Below, one piece after another: positions 36,991 through 46,897 of a stretch of 64,000 bases of DNA. Below the pieces are notes generated by a model. It was not told the origin of the DNA. It worked only from the letters and a program-made list of their open reading frames with translations, and ran no database searches. The translations under genes were made by a program, and so were the position numbers. Each line of letters begins with the position of its first letter. Position 1 is the first letter of the stretch. The stretch lies in NCBI GenBank assembly GCA_008828725.1, contig MEHQ01003865.1, positions 1-64,000 on the forward strand. The letters are read 5' to 3'. This DNA comes from Saccharina japonica. Its lineage: Eukaryota > Sar > Phaeophyceae > Laminariales > Laminariaceae.

Positions 36991-36997
36991 GAACATC

Positions 36998-37190
36998 GGT
37001 CGCCCCGATGGTCTAGTGGTAACCTCGAACGCTTCTAAACGATGATGTCTCGAGTCCGAATCTCACGTGGGTCGGACTTCTGAGTTTATTTGCATAAAAT
37101 TAATAAAAAACGAAATCAACTGCTGAGAGCGCCTAGTAGCGCGGGTAGGCACAATTCGATGCGAGTCGACGAGGGAAGAAAAAACAGTGT
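36998..37190 (+). mobile_element. tRNA-derived SINE, 5' part
   Basis: The head has an A box (TGGTCTAGTGGTA) and a B box-like GAGTCCGAATCTC spaced as in a tRNA. It is followed by GAGTTTATTTGCA, GAGAGCGCCTAGTAGCG and CACAATTCGATGCGAGTCGA, which also occur in the copy at 53454. The 3' body is missing and the Copia fossil begins close by. Confidence 0.7.
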
Positions 37191-37238
37191 GCTGGAGGGG
37201 AAGAGGGTTTTCTTTCTTCTCCCCGCCTTCCGGAGGGT

Positions 37239-39500
37239 ATGGAATATTCTCGGCATCCGCCTAACCTTCCTCGCCAAGTTTGTTACCAGCCACCAGCACA
37301 CGACACCGACCCTCGCAAGCGGTGTCAAAACTGCAACGATCTGAGGCACGTACACCATAATTTCTCGTGGCGGGTCAACCCAAGATGTCCATTACCCCCG
37401 AGAATCGCACCACCGCGCCCGCGCGGTAAGGTTCCTGGCGGTTGCCTTCCCGCTCATTGTGCGCGCAACCGCCAGCAGCTGTGGCAAAACTCGCACGGCC
37501 CGGCGAACATTGCCGCTTCAGCCTCCGCCACCGCCGCCGCTATCTATGATCATGCACCGACTGCGCAAGGATTCGATCCCACCGCCGACGCGGGCACCGA
37601 CACCGGTTACTATGGCGACGATGACTACTCGTATCAAGCCAGCCCATACTACGAAAAGACGTATGACACGCCGCACGACCGAGAATACGCCTACGCGCTG
37701 CCACCACCGGAACACGAGTACACACCGCCGCCGTCGCCGCAGCCGCCGATGGTGGCACCGCCGCTTCAGCAACCGGTTGCCAGCACCGGAAATGGCCAGC
37801 AACCACCGCCGCCGCATCCGCCGCATCCCCAACCCCAACAGCGACAGGAGATGCCTAGCACTGCCCCCATCCCTGCCTCTTCGCATGCCCCCATACCAGC
37901 TGCATCTCCCCAGAGCGATCTGCATCTACTGATGGCACGATTGGTGCCTCAAGGCTAGTTGGATTCCGAATCAGTCTTTAGTAGGGTCGGTATTGTTGGG
38001 ATCGCCCCAGCTGGTCAGGGTGGGGCGGGTAGTCCAGCGAACCGCACAGCAGGCCCACCAGGTAGCGAGCTCCGGGTATCTGAACACGGCGCCAAGAACC
38101 GCATCACCAGTGACCCGATCAATGTATACGACTGGGTAGATATTTCTCAAGGTAAGGAGAAGGTTCGAATTGGAACCGAAAAGGAGATAAGGATGCAAGG
38201 GATAGGTAGTCCCAACCTGAAACTGCACGCGGCAACTGACATCAATGTCAAATTGACCGGTGTACACGTGACAGAGATAATAGAGTTCAACCTGTTCTCG
38301 CTGCATGGTTCGCAGTCGAGACCGATCATCACGCTTCAAAACGATGGCGTGCACCTTTTCAACAAGCAAATGGCGTTCCCCCGTCGCGAAACTAGCTCGT
38401 GCCTGCATGATACACGTATCGCGCCTACTCCAATCCTCAAAACCGCTTTTACTGCTGTTCTCGCAAAGTTTGGTAGTGATCTTCCGCCCCCGGATGACAG
38501 TTGCCCGCCCCCTTTGCCCCCCGAGGGTAGAACGGGTAGCACCTCTGAGTGCCTGTTTCCCGCCGACTGCTTGCGGTGAAGTCAGTGCAGTTCCATGGGT
38601 GCAGATCCCACCAAGACCGACTTATGGGTGCCCGCCCCGGAGTAGAGCACGGAGTATTTGGGAGTAGTTTCCATACTGGCGCCCCAAGCCTCCAGACACC
38701 TGACATAGGCGAATTCACGGACATAAGGCTCATCGATGGCTTTGACAACACTCCTCTTAAGTTTTTGTTTAGTGCCCATGTCCGCCACCACTCCGGGATT
38801 CACCATCAACTTCGTGCCAGCACCAACGCCCCCACCGCCGATTCAGCCGCCACCGACGTCACAGCTGACACTGTCGCCGTGATCGCTGCCTTTATCGTCG
38901 CCACAGCCGATCTCGCCGACGTGGTCTTTACCGCCGCTGTTATCCCCGCTGCCGTCATTGCCATCACCGCCACTGCCTGTGCGGGTATCTAACCGGACCC
39001 GTTCTAAGACGGTGCGGTTCCAACCCACGCTAGGAGCCACCGTCCTCACCACTATCGGCGTCACCTGTGCTGGTGTCCGGCCAAACCAGATCCACGACGG
39101 CCCACGCCGCCCCCGCGCCGGAGGAGTCACCCCTCTCGATGATATACCTGGCGCTGGCCCACAAGGTTGGTCGTCGATGATGGGCGCGGCACAGAGATCG
39201 GCGTTGAATACCGTGAGATCGTCGACTCCGAACGCCGCGATAAGCCGACGCGGGTGTCGGTAACTACGAAAAGACGCCGGTTTCTATCGACCGCGAGGGG
39301 ACGGCGTCTGACGGGGGGCACGAGGGGATATCGTGTGCTGCCGAGGGACTATTCGCCGCCCGTTACGACAATGACGCCGCCCTGGACGACCAGCGACCAC
39401 CCCACGAGCCTCTGGATTTGCCGCACCGTTACGCGAGCGATATGAAGGTGCCCCAGAGCTACAAGGAAGCCATGCGGTCTGAAAACGCCTTCCATTAGGA
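37239..39500 (+). mobile_element. Ty1/Copia retrotransposon fossil
   Basis: Parts in order: a gag-like end with a Cys/His knuckle-like cluster (CQNCNDLRHVHH) and a Pro-rich tail at 37239-37958; a protease/GAG-pre-integrase-like region at 37959-38420 (VYDWVDISQGKEKVRIG, GIGSPNLKLHAATDINVKL, LFSLHGSQSR); a poorly readable middle; and the start of the reverse transcriptase near 39425-39480 (YASDMKVPQSYKEAM). Integrase and most of the reverse transcriptase are not recognisable and no LTR pair was found. The element is broken and incomplete, with several breaks. Moderate age is inferred from readable but scattered domains. Confidence 0.75.
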
Positions 39501-39689
39501 TGAACCCACGAGGCGGGAGTCCCATGGAATACTGGGTGCGGGGACGTTCGAACCAGTGTAGCAGTCCATAGAGAACCACACTAACGCGAAGTAGGTCTTC
39601 AACTGAAAGGCAAATGAGTACGGATGGTCCACTAGGACGACGTCAGGACTTGTAGCACGGAGGGATCAGCAGAGAATGAACGTAGACTT

Positions 39690-40625
39690 TGGAGGATGGT
39701 TTGCGCCTACCGTTTTGGTTTCGAGCGGGCGAACGAGGGCCACGGTGAGCACCGCGCTTCACGCGAGACGGGCCACGGGGCTCACTGAGGCAGGGAGGGA
39801 GTAGGGCTCGATCCGGGCCGAACCGAATGCAAGGTGGTCGCGAGGTGGCCGGGAGTGTGCGATCGTGACACAATCCCAGACGTTCGAAGAGTTTGTGTTC
39901 GAGCGGCGCAATCATCGCACAGGATGGGCGTTTGTTTTTTCAAATTAAATTTCCGTCTTTTCGTCACTTCCAATTTTCTCCAACAGTGTTTTGTTATGTT
40001 TTTGTTTTTTGCCCGTTTTGTTCGAGTACGTGTAATCATGTTTATCGTCCTCAATTTTGTGGATTTGGGTTTTCGTATTTCACAAAGTTGACGACCATGC
40101 TGTGCTGTGCTTTCTCTTTCGTAGCTTATGTACATAAAGTACGAAGTTCCACATAGAAACACAAAAAGGCACAAATCACACCCAGCAGCACAGCGCAGTG
40201 CCTCACCGTGTGCCGTGCTGCTATTATTTCTCTTTCGGACATTCTTCCCAGCTACATACAGAGTGACAAACTAAGAGAAACACTTACCACCGTCGTTGCT
40301 GTCCTTCGCGTCATACAGCGGGAGCTCTTGGCATTTTCAAGTCGCCATATGCGCCTGTTCATGCCACTTTCATCAGTTTCTATTTTTTTTAACTTCGTCC
40401 GCGAGCGTAGCGGGCGGCCTTAGCCGCCCGCGACGCGGATCCCTTGTAAATCTTACCGGCAGGCACGTACACAGTAAGGCCTTGTGCATAGAACCCGGCA
40501 ATATTTTTATCCACTCCCACCGGTAACAAGCTTTTGATCGCTTGCAACGCGAGCAACAGTAGGGCCGGGATCGAGGTTAAACCCCGACCAACGTGTCGAG
40601 AATTAGCTTCCGGTGTCGACATACT
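39690..40625. repeat. Compound repeat R, copy 1
   Basis: Shared with 44150-45430 in order: GCGGGCGAACGAGGGCCACG block (39724-39850), a TTCGAGTACG-containing block, CGACCATGCTGTGCTGTGCT, AAAAAGGCACAAA, CTTGGCATTTTCAAGTCG, and a GC-rich hairpin at 40410-40431. The part after the hairpin (40478-40625, ATCCACTCCCACCGG) recurs again at 41233-41375. No protein domain was recognised. Confidence 0.6.
40410..40431. repeat. Perfect GC hairpin in compound repeat R
   Basis: GCGGGCGGC, four-base loop, GCCGCCCGC. The same stem with a different loop lies at 45395-45416. Conservation of the stem against loop change suggests structure matters, for example as a transposon end. Confidence 0.65.
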
Positions 40626-40654
40626 TACCGTTTTGCCGAAAAACGCTTGTCGAA

Positions 40655-40830
40655 GAAATACTGCAGGATATTAAATAAGAAACAGGAAATATGGTGCAGG
40701 TTGGATTTCTTATTTTTGAGAGGATGCTTCTACACCTATTACAGGATAACGACTCCCGAATTTCGTATTTTCCTCTAATTATCAGCCTTGCTTTCTTGTT
40801 AGCGGTTTCTAGCTACACGTACAGTAGATG
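40655..40830. mobile_element. Mariner-like MITE, diverged copy
   Basis: Shares AATAAGAAACAGGAAAT, GGTTGGATTTCTTATTT and GATAACGACTCCCGAATTTC with the clean copy at 53239-53416. The terminal repeats are eroded. Confidence 0.5.
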
Positions 40831-41376
40831 CCGTGTGCTGCTTGTATGTTGGAAAAAGGAAAACCCAAAACATCATAAATATCAGGACAGCCAAGTTACT
40901 CATACGTGATACAAACGGTCCTTAAATTTTCGACCAGTGTGCTCGTCCATCTGTCACACATAGCAGCAGCGAAGAAAATAAGGTAAATGAGTGGTGGATT
41001 ACGGACGGCAGCCTCCGATCAAACTACTACCCAGATCCATCAGTGGAGCCCAGATGGATGCTCCACACACGCATGGTGTTCTCTGCTAGTGCCTGGGTAT
41101 GGGCGGTCATTGTAACTTCGTGCTCTATGCATGCATGTTGTCCGTTGTATACGGTACCTGGTACATGCATCTGGGCTGTGTGCTCATGAGAGACAAAAAA
41201 CAGACAGCATACCGATGTGTATGTACAAAATGTAGCTTCATGCAGAGAACCCGGGAAATCGTCTTATCCACTCCCGCCGGGAAATAACAAATTGAGCACC
41301 TGCCGCGCGAGCTACAGCAGTGCTCGGATCGGGCTCGACCAATCTGTCCGGGCGGGCTTCTGGTGTTGGCGAATGT

Positions 41377-41715
41377 TATGAGGCATTACCCTGGGCTGGG
41401 TAATCGATCGATATTTTATCCCTACGAGTATAGCTCAGTAGGTAACACCTTCACATTTGATGCCGTCGGCAAGACACTGGTTCGAATCTCACTTCGAACG
41501 TTTCTGTTATAGAAATGCTTGCGCAGGCGTCATATCTCCCTGGTTCCGTGGGAATTAAAACGAAGAGGGTAGTAGGTCAATTTACGGCCGTATACGGTAC
41601 CGACGTATGAAAGGTCCCGCCGTTCAGAGGGGGGAAGAGTGTTATAAGGATTACCCTGGGCTGGGCAATCTCATCGATGTTTTACCGCGGTGGCTCGGTA
41701 GGTTAACACCTTCAC
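41377..41715 (+). repeat. Two tandem tRNA-like segments
   Basis: 41424-41500 has a tRNA-like A box (TAGCTCAGTAGGTAACACC) and B box (GGTTCGAATCTC). The preceding ATTACCCTGGGCTGGG and the A-box part recur at 41655-41715 (GGCTCGGTAGGTTAACACC). The stems do not close into a good cloverleaf, so these look like SINE heads or tRNA relics rather than working tRNA genes. Confidence 0.5.
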
Positions 41716-42147
41716 ACGTACGAAGAGATAGATATTACTTCCTCTGACACATACGCAAGTAAAGTCGGTTGTGTTTTCATGGGCTCTCAACCGTGTCCGA
41801 TGCTGATGGCGATGATATAGTTTTAATTTTGTCGTTTTTGAGTTGAAACCCGTGTTATATATAGTTTTGGCGTAGCCTCCTGCATGGGCCAGCGACCAAA
41901 AAGCGACAACAGTCGCCCCAACAAAAAAACGGTTTTCGCCCCTTTGCGGCGGAAAACATGGAAAAAAAGGGAAACGCTTAAAAATGTCAACAAAACGAGG
42001 GGGAAAAAACAGTGTTCTTCGTTTTCTCCTCATCGCTGACGTACGCCTCGTCCAAAAGAACTTCCCCACGTACTCGTAGCCACCTCGTTTGCTATGACAA
42101 AAATAACAAAAATCGCCAAAATTCGGCTGGAGATGGTTCAAATTATT

Positions 42148-42600
42148 AGTCGAAATCGGTAAAATTTTGGAGAGCCTTCCTCGGGAAAATTCCCGAAGAT
42201 TTCGGGAATCGAGATAAACCAACCATATCGAACTTAGAAAGGAGGAACAAACAACGGCAAAAACACCACAAGAAAGACCAAACCCCGGCGAATCGAATGA
42301 CGGCGTTTGTTTTAGTGTTTACGATTTAGGAGCCGCGGTATGGCCACGGGAATTTTACCACGGGAATTTGCTTTAGAATTCCCGTGGTAAACTTCCCGTG
42401 GCCATACCGCGGTTCCTACTTCGTAAAACGAAATAAAAACGCCATCATTGGATTTACCGTGGTTTGGTCTTTCTTGTGGTGCTTTGTCATTGTTTATTCC
42501 TCCTTGGTTAGTTTGATATGATTGATTTACCTCGATTCCCGAAACGTTCGGGATTTTTCCCGAGGAAGGCCATGAATTTTTGTTCGGCTATTTTCGACCC
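42148..42600. mobile_element. Foldback element FB1 with arms of about 200 bp
   Basis: The left arm (42148-42369) and right arm (42376-42600) are reverse complements with scattered mismatches, almost without a loop. Paired words include GCCTTCCTCGGGAAAA, TTTCGGGAATCGAG, ACCACAAGAAAGACCAAACC and CCGCGGTATGGCCACGGGAA. Transcription would give a long imperfect hairpin. There is no coding capacity. Confidence 0.8.
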
Positions 42601-42795
42601 AAACGTTCTCAGCAACTATGACTTGATTTATTACAAACAAGCAAAAGTCTAAGAGTAGGCGTCTTCATAATAATTGGATAGTTTCAGCAAACCTAACAAT
42701 AATAGCATCGTGAGTACCTCCGTTGGGGAGATACGATCTGCACCCCGTACGCGTAACCGACTTTACTTAAATACATATGAATTTTTTTTTTTTAA

Positions 42796-42975
42796 ACAAC
42801 AGCTGTGAGCTCGAGGATTTCGTCGAAACTCATCTTTGCTAGCTGAGTGTAATACTTCGATCGCGCGTACTTACGGATTTTATATGTCCTCATGTAGGAT
42901 GTACATCCCGTATGAGGGGGACACAATCTGAGGCTGTAGAATTCAGGAAGTGTGTGTCTATTTGTGGGGGAAGGA
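42796..42975 (-). repeat. Repeat family Q, copy 1
   Basis: Nearly identical to 51391-51560 and 52560-52730. It starts ACAGCTGTGAGCTCGAGG, then TTTCGTCGAAACTCATC and continues to GTGTGTCTATTTGTGGGGG. On the minus strand it reads LAKMSFDEILELTAVV. Confidence 0.7.
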
Positions 42976-42979
42976 AATA

Positions 42980-44150
42980 TGTGTCAGAGGAAAAGTGTAT
43001 GTTCGGAAAAACATAAACACGAACAAACACAAACAAACATAACTATATCATAACATAGGTACGATGCAAATTCTATTTTTTGTTATATTATATACGTACG
43101 GAAAGCTAAATAGCAATTAGCGCAAGCCGACTCTTCAATTAATTCGGTAGTAATAGTTGGCTGGCGCTACTCGCAGCCCTAGAAAGTATCTATGAATAAT
43201 CGTAGGTTGAAATACCCGGCGACTACGATGTGAAGAAAATGGTTACAAAATGAAGAGAATGGATGTTTATTTTTATTTTTTTTGGTACCTCTCTCCTTAT
43301 CCGTACTCGACTATATTGCCTCTCTGTTCTACAGTACGTACTCGTGTTAATTCGTCGCCCAGGGCAGGACTCTGAAAGGAAAATAGAAAATATTTGCAAC
43401 GCTTCTAAAACTAAAGCAAAAACAAAACATCAATATTAGTTTTCCTCTTGCGATAAATGAATTAATATACCCCCCCATACCACGACCAACCTACTAACTA
43501 TGTACTTTTATATGTATAGTATACGAGTATGTATACCTGGTATACCAACAATTTATTTTTGTTTCTGTGGTGTTTTCTTCGTTCGGCGAGGGGATGTTTC
43601 TTATTGACCCCATACGTATGGAAATGGTATAAACATCATGCGAAAAGGTGAGTTTAAGAAATCGTGTTATTTTCTAGATTTTATTAATAACACACTACAA
43701 TAAAATCGTATATACTTACTTACTAATATCTCGCTCAGGTATTCCCCATCCCTGCACTCTCAGAGCTCCCACTTCGACACCGCCTCCTGTCATTACTTGC
43801 TCAGCGTTGATTTCTCTCTTTGTTCCTTTAGTTCGCAAGAGGCGTCTTCCTCTGTCAGTTTCGGGTTCGTGCGTGTGCCCAGAGAGCACGGCAGCGCGGG
43901 CGAGCCCGGCGCCATCGCGGGTATGGGAGGGCGCTGGCCAGTAGAGGGGGGGACGGAAGGAGCGCGGTCGCCTTTTTCGTGGCTAGGTGTGGCGTGTCCA
44001 TCGAGACACGAGGGAAGCATGAAGGCGCTTTGTCTGCGTTGCTGCTGCAGCATGTCCGAACACATAAGGGTTGTTTATAACTGTAAAATAATATTCAAGC
44101 GGTGCTTATTTATCGGAACAAATACGATTTAAAGAGAAAGCCCGGCAGTT
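42980..44150. other. A/T-rich stretch without a clear gene
   Basis: It contains homopolymer T runs, palindromic TATACCTGGTATA words near 43530, and a GC-rich patch at 43860-43960 with open frames on both strands but no domain. Confidence 0.4.
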
Positions 44151-45430
44151 TGAACACCACATCGTGATGGAGCGGGCGAACGAGGGCCACGGTGAGCACC
44201 GGGGTTCACGCGAGACGGTCCACGGGGCTCACTGGGGGAGAGAGGTAGTAGAGCTCGACCCGGACCGAATCGATGGCGAGGTGGTCGCGGAGGGGCGGGG
44301 AGCGTCAAGGCTGACAACACGTCAACGACGTCGCAATTATTTTTAGTTTATGCGGCGCAATCGGCCTGATGTTTTTTTTTTTTTTAAATACATGTTCATG
44401 ATTTTTGACTCGTACTCCTGCGTACTGCGTAGGGATGTACATCAACTCATAATCACGTGTTGATTATTATTGTTTTTGGTGATTAATGTTAATCACGTGA
44501 TGTGATTAATTCTTGTTGATTGTTGATTATAAATCAACTAGTGATGATTAGTTGATTATTGAACATAATCATGATTAGTTGATTATTTTTGAATAAAAAA
44601 GAGGCGTTTTGTGGTGTAACCGTGAAAACCATCAACAATCAACCGATAATAATGATTATTAATCACATCATCGTGTAGTTGATTGTGTTGATACTAATCA
44701 ACTAATCATGATTAAATCAACACGATTTGGACAAATTAATCAACAATCAAGTCAACCCCGAAAAAGAGTTGATGTACATCCCTAGTACTGCGTACTCGTA
44801 TAAAATTTTAAAAATACGTCAGCTGTGAGTACGACCAATTGATTTTCAATTTTTTTTCACCGTTTTATATTTTTCGCTCCTACCGTTTCGTTCGAGTTCA
44901 AGTACAAGTACGAGTAATCCGGCCAGCAATCCATACGCGTAGATGATGTACGTATGTACGTACGTAAGCACGTAAACATAAACATGTGTACGATGTCTTT
45001 CTCAGTTTTGTTGATTTTCTGTTTTTCGTACTTCACAACTCGACGACCGTGCTGTGCCGTGCTTTCTCTTTCATACATACAAAGTAGGAAGCACTACCAC
45101 CACCGTGGTTGTTGTCCTACCACACATACATACTCACGAAAAAGGCACAAACCACACACACCACAGCAGGCAGCGCAGCGCCGTGCTGTGAGCCGTGTTG
45201 ATGTGCTTTCTCTTTCGAACATACAGCTTTGTTGTCCTGAAGCATGGAGCTAATATGCATCCCGAGCATGTTTTGCATGCATGTCAAGTCCGCCGTTTCT
45301 TCGCTGTACACCATGAACCTCTTGGCATTTTCAAGTCGGTGCTTGCTTGCACTACATCATGGGCCTCTTCTGCCCCTTTCCTTGCGCGAGTGTAGCGGGC
45401 GGCGTCAGCCGCCCGCGGAGCGGAGCCCTT
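44150..45430. repeat. Compound repeat R, copy 2 (with nested hAT-like MITE)
   Basis: Matches 39690-40450 block by block and ends in the same GC hairpin (45395-45416). It is longer because an hAT-like MITE (44430-44784) is inserted between blocks. Confidence 0.6.
44430..44784. mobile_element. hAT-like MITE with perfect 8-bp target duplication
   Basis: The ends TAGGGATGTACATCAACTC and its reverse complement are perfect inverted repeats. They are flanked by GTACTGCG at 44422-44429 and 44785-44792. The interior is a dense array of TGATTA/TAATCA words, with no coding frame. An 8-bp target duplication with TAGGG-type termini is the hAT hallmark. Confidence 0.85.
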
Positions 45431-45689
45431 GTATACAATACGTACATGTTATGTACGAATCCGATACCGGTGCGACCACGCCCCGCAGGGCATATATATA
45501 TACATTCGTATGGTAAAACACCAGAAACATTACACGCCAGCGCGTACAACTGCGCACGTGTCTGCAGTAGGAGTACATGCATACAGTATATATATACCTG
45601 GTTGCAGTATTCTCATGATATTCGTAACAGCAGTGCACTGGTGCGAAGGCCATTCATCCATTCACAGATCAGCGTCTCCAGTGGAATGA

Positions 45690-46042
45690 CATGGATGCGA
45701 ATATCGTCCCTGTTATAGTCAAGATCGTGGGTTCAAGCCCCCCCCGAGTGCATACGTGCATACTCGTGCTCGTGGGGACTTTTTCTCGCAAACATACATC
45801 ATGACTAGCGGAAAGCGCGAGAGCGTGAGTTAGCAGAATTCGATGAAAATCGACGAGCGTTGGGAAGGCTGGACCCTCTGCGCGATAAAAATCAAGGCAA
45901 GGACCGCACGTAGTGGGGGAGCGGCGAGAGGAGCCTACTTTGTGACCCCGGATCTGAGATACGACTACTCGTACTAATAATAGGGAGGGAGAGAGAGGAA
46001 GTGCAAAGATAACGAATGTGATGGGGGGAAAAAAAAACAAAA
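45690..46042 (+). mobile_element. tRNA-derived SINE, near full-length copy
   Basis: B-box-like GTGGGTTCAAGCCC near 45730 is followed by the family body: GAATTCGATGAAAATCGACG, GCGATAAAAATCAAGGCAAG, GTAGTGGGGGAG, CCTACTTTGTGACCCCGG and ATCTGAGATACGAC. The end is an A-rich tail (46027-46042). The body is shared with 53454-53800, 49660-49835 and 56855-57205. Confidence 0.7.
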
Positions 46043-46780
46043 CACTTGTACGAGTACGAGTATATATGAAATTTAATCGAAATTTCGACGATGAAGCTGA
46101 CCGGCAGCGCAGATGGATGATCCACGCAGATTGCGCGTTCCCGTCGGTTTGGCGGGCGTCTTCCCAGCAACGCGACAACCGCTCGGTAGCTCACCAGCAG
46201 AGCAGCAGGGCAAGCCAGATCGTATCCTGGAGGACACAATAACTGTGTCACACAGGGGCAACCTAAACCCAGGTCTTAGATGCGCAGCAATAGTTCTGCT
46301 GTGTATGTATTTATGTATGTGATAGTTGATTTGTCACACACTTACTCTGGTACTGTTGTGTAGTACCAGGTACTTGCAAGGAAATATAATAGGCGTCTCC
46401 GCCCCGATGAACCATCATCTGGATACAGCAGGGGTGGTCCCGCAATAGTGCGCTATCGCAAAAGACATGAACGTACTCTCAGACCCTCAGTCCGAGTCCC
46501 TTGCCTTCATCTGAAAAGCTTCAAATAAAGTTTCATAGTGTTCGTATTTGGTCTGTTTCTTCGGGATGGTACCGGTACCACAGGTAGGTACGTATGTATG
46601 CGAATGATGTTTTGAAAGGGACGTTGGGCATCACGACATCGTGCCGGCGACGCTGGAGGAGACGGCGAAGCACAGCCCAACGCACCCACCACCACTATTA
46701 CATAGAGTACACCACACACACCCAACATTCGCATATATATTCTGTGAGTATCTGCAATCAAGTTCGCATCGCCGAGTGCA

Positions 46781-46897
46781 ATGCATACACGATGCTGGTC
46801 CAGAGCCACCACAGCTCTACTGCTTCTGCTGTTTCTGGGACTCAATGGTGTGGAAAGCGCTACGATTTCGGTGGCGCCAGGTGGTGAAACTATCCAG
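46781..46897 (+). CDS. Gene C exon 1: signal peptide and start of mature protein
   Basis: ATG at 46781 opens a 39-codon exon: MHTRCWSRATTALLLLLFLG, then LNGVESATISVAPGGETIQ. This has a basic N-region, a leucine-rich core and a small-residue cleavage site around VESA. ISVAPGGETIQ is the usual first strand of secreted beta-helix proteins. It runs straight into the next known exon (60967-61044, SALDRVNPGDVIEIESGIYF) in phase 0. The donor is GTGCGA. No other exon with this motif occurs before 60967, which implies a 14 kb intron. Confidence 0.7.

Noticed and set aside
37459-37932. Arg/Pro-rich frames overlapping the Copia gag-like part
   Set aside because: Alternative-frame shadows of the Pro-rich gag tail.
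41424-41500. Functional tRNA gene
   Set aside because: A and B boxes are present but the acceptor and T stems do not pair well, and part of the unit is duplicated downstream, as for a SINE head.
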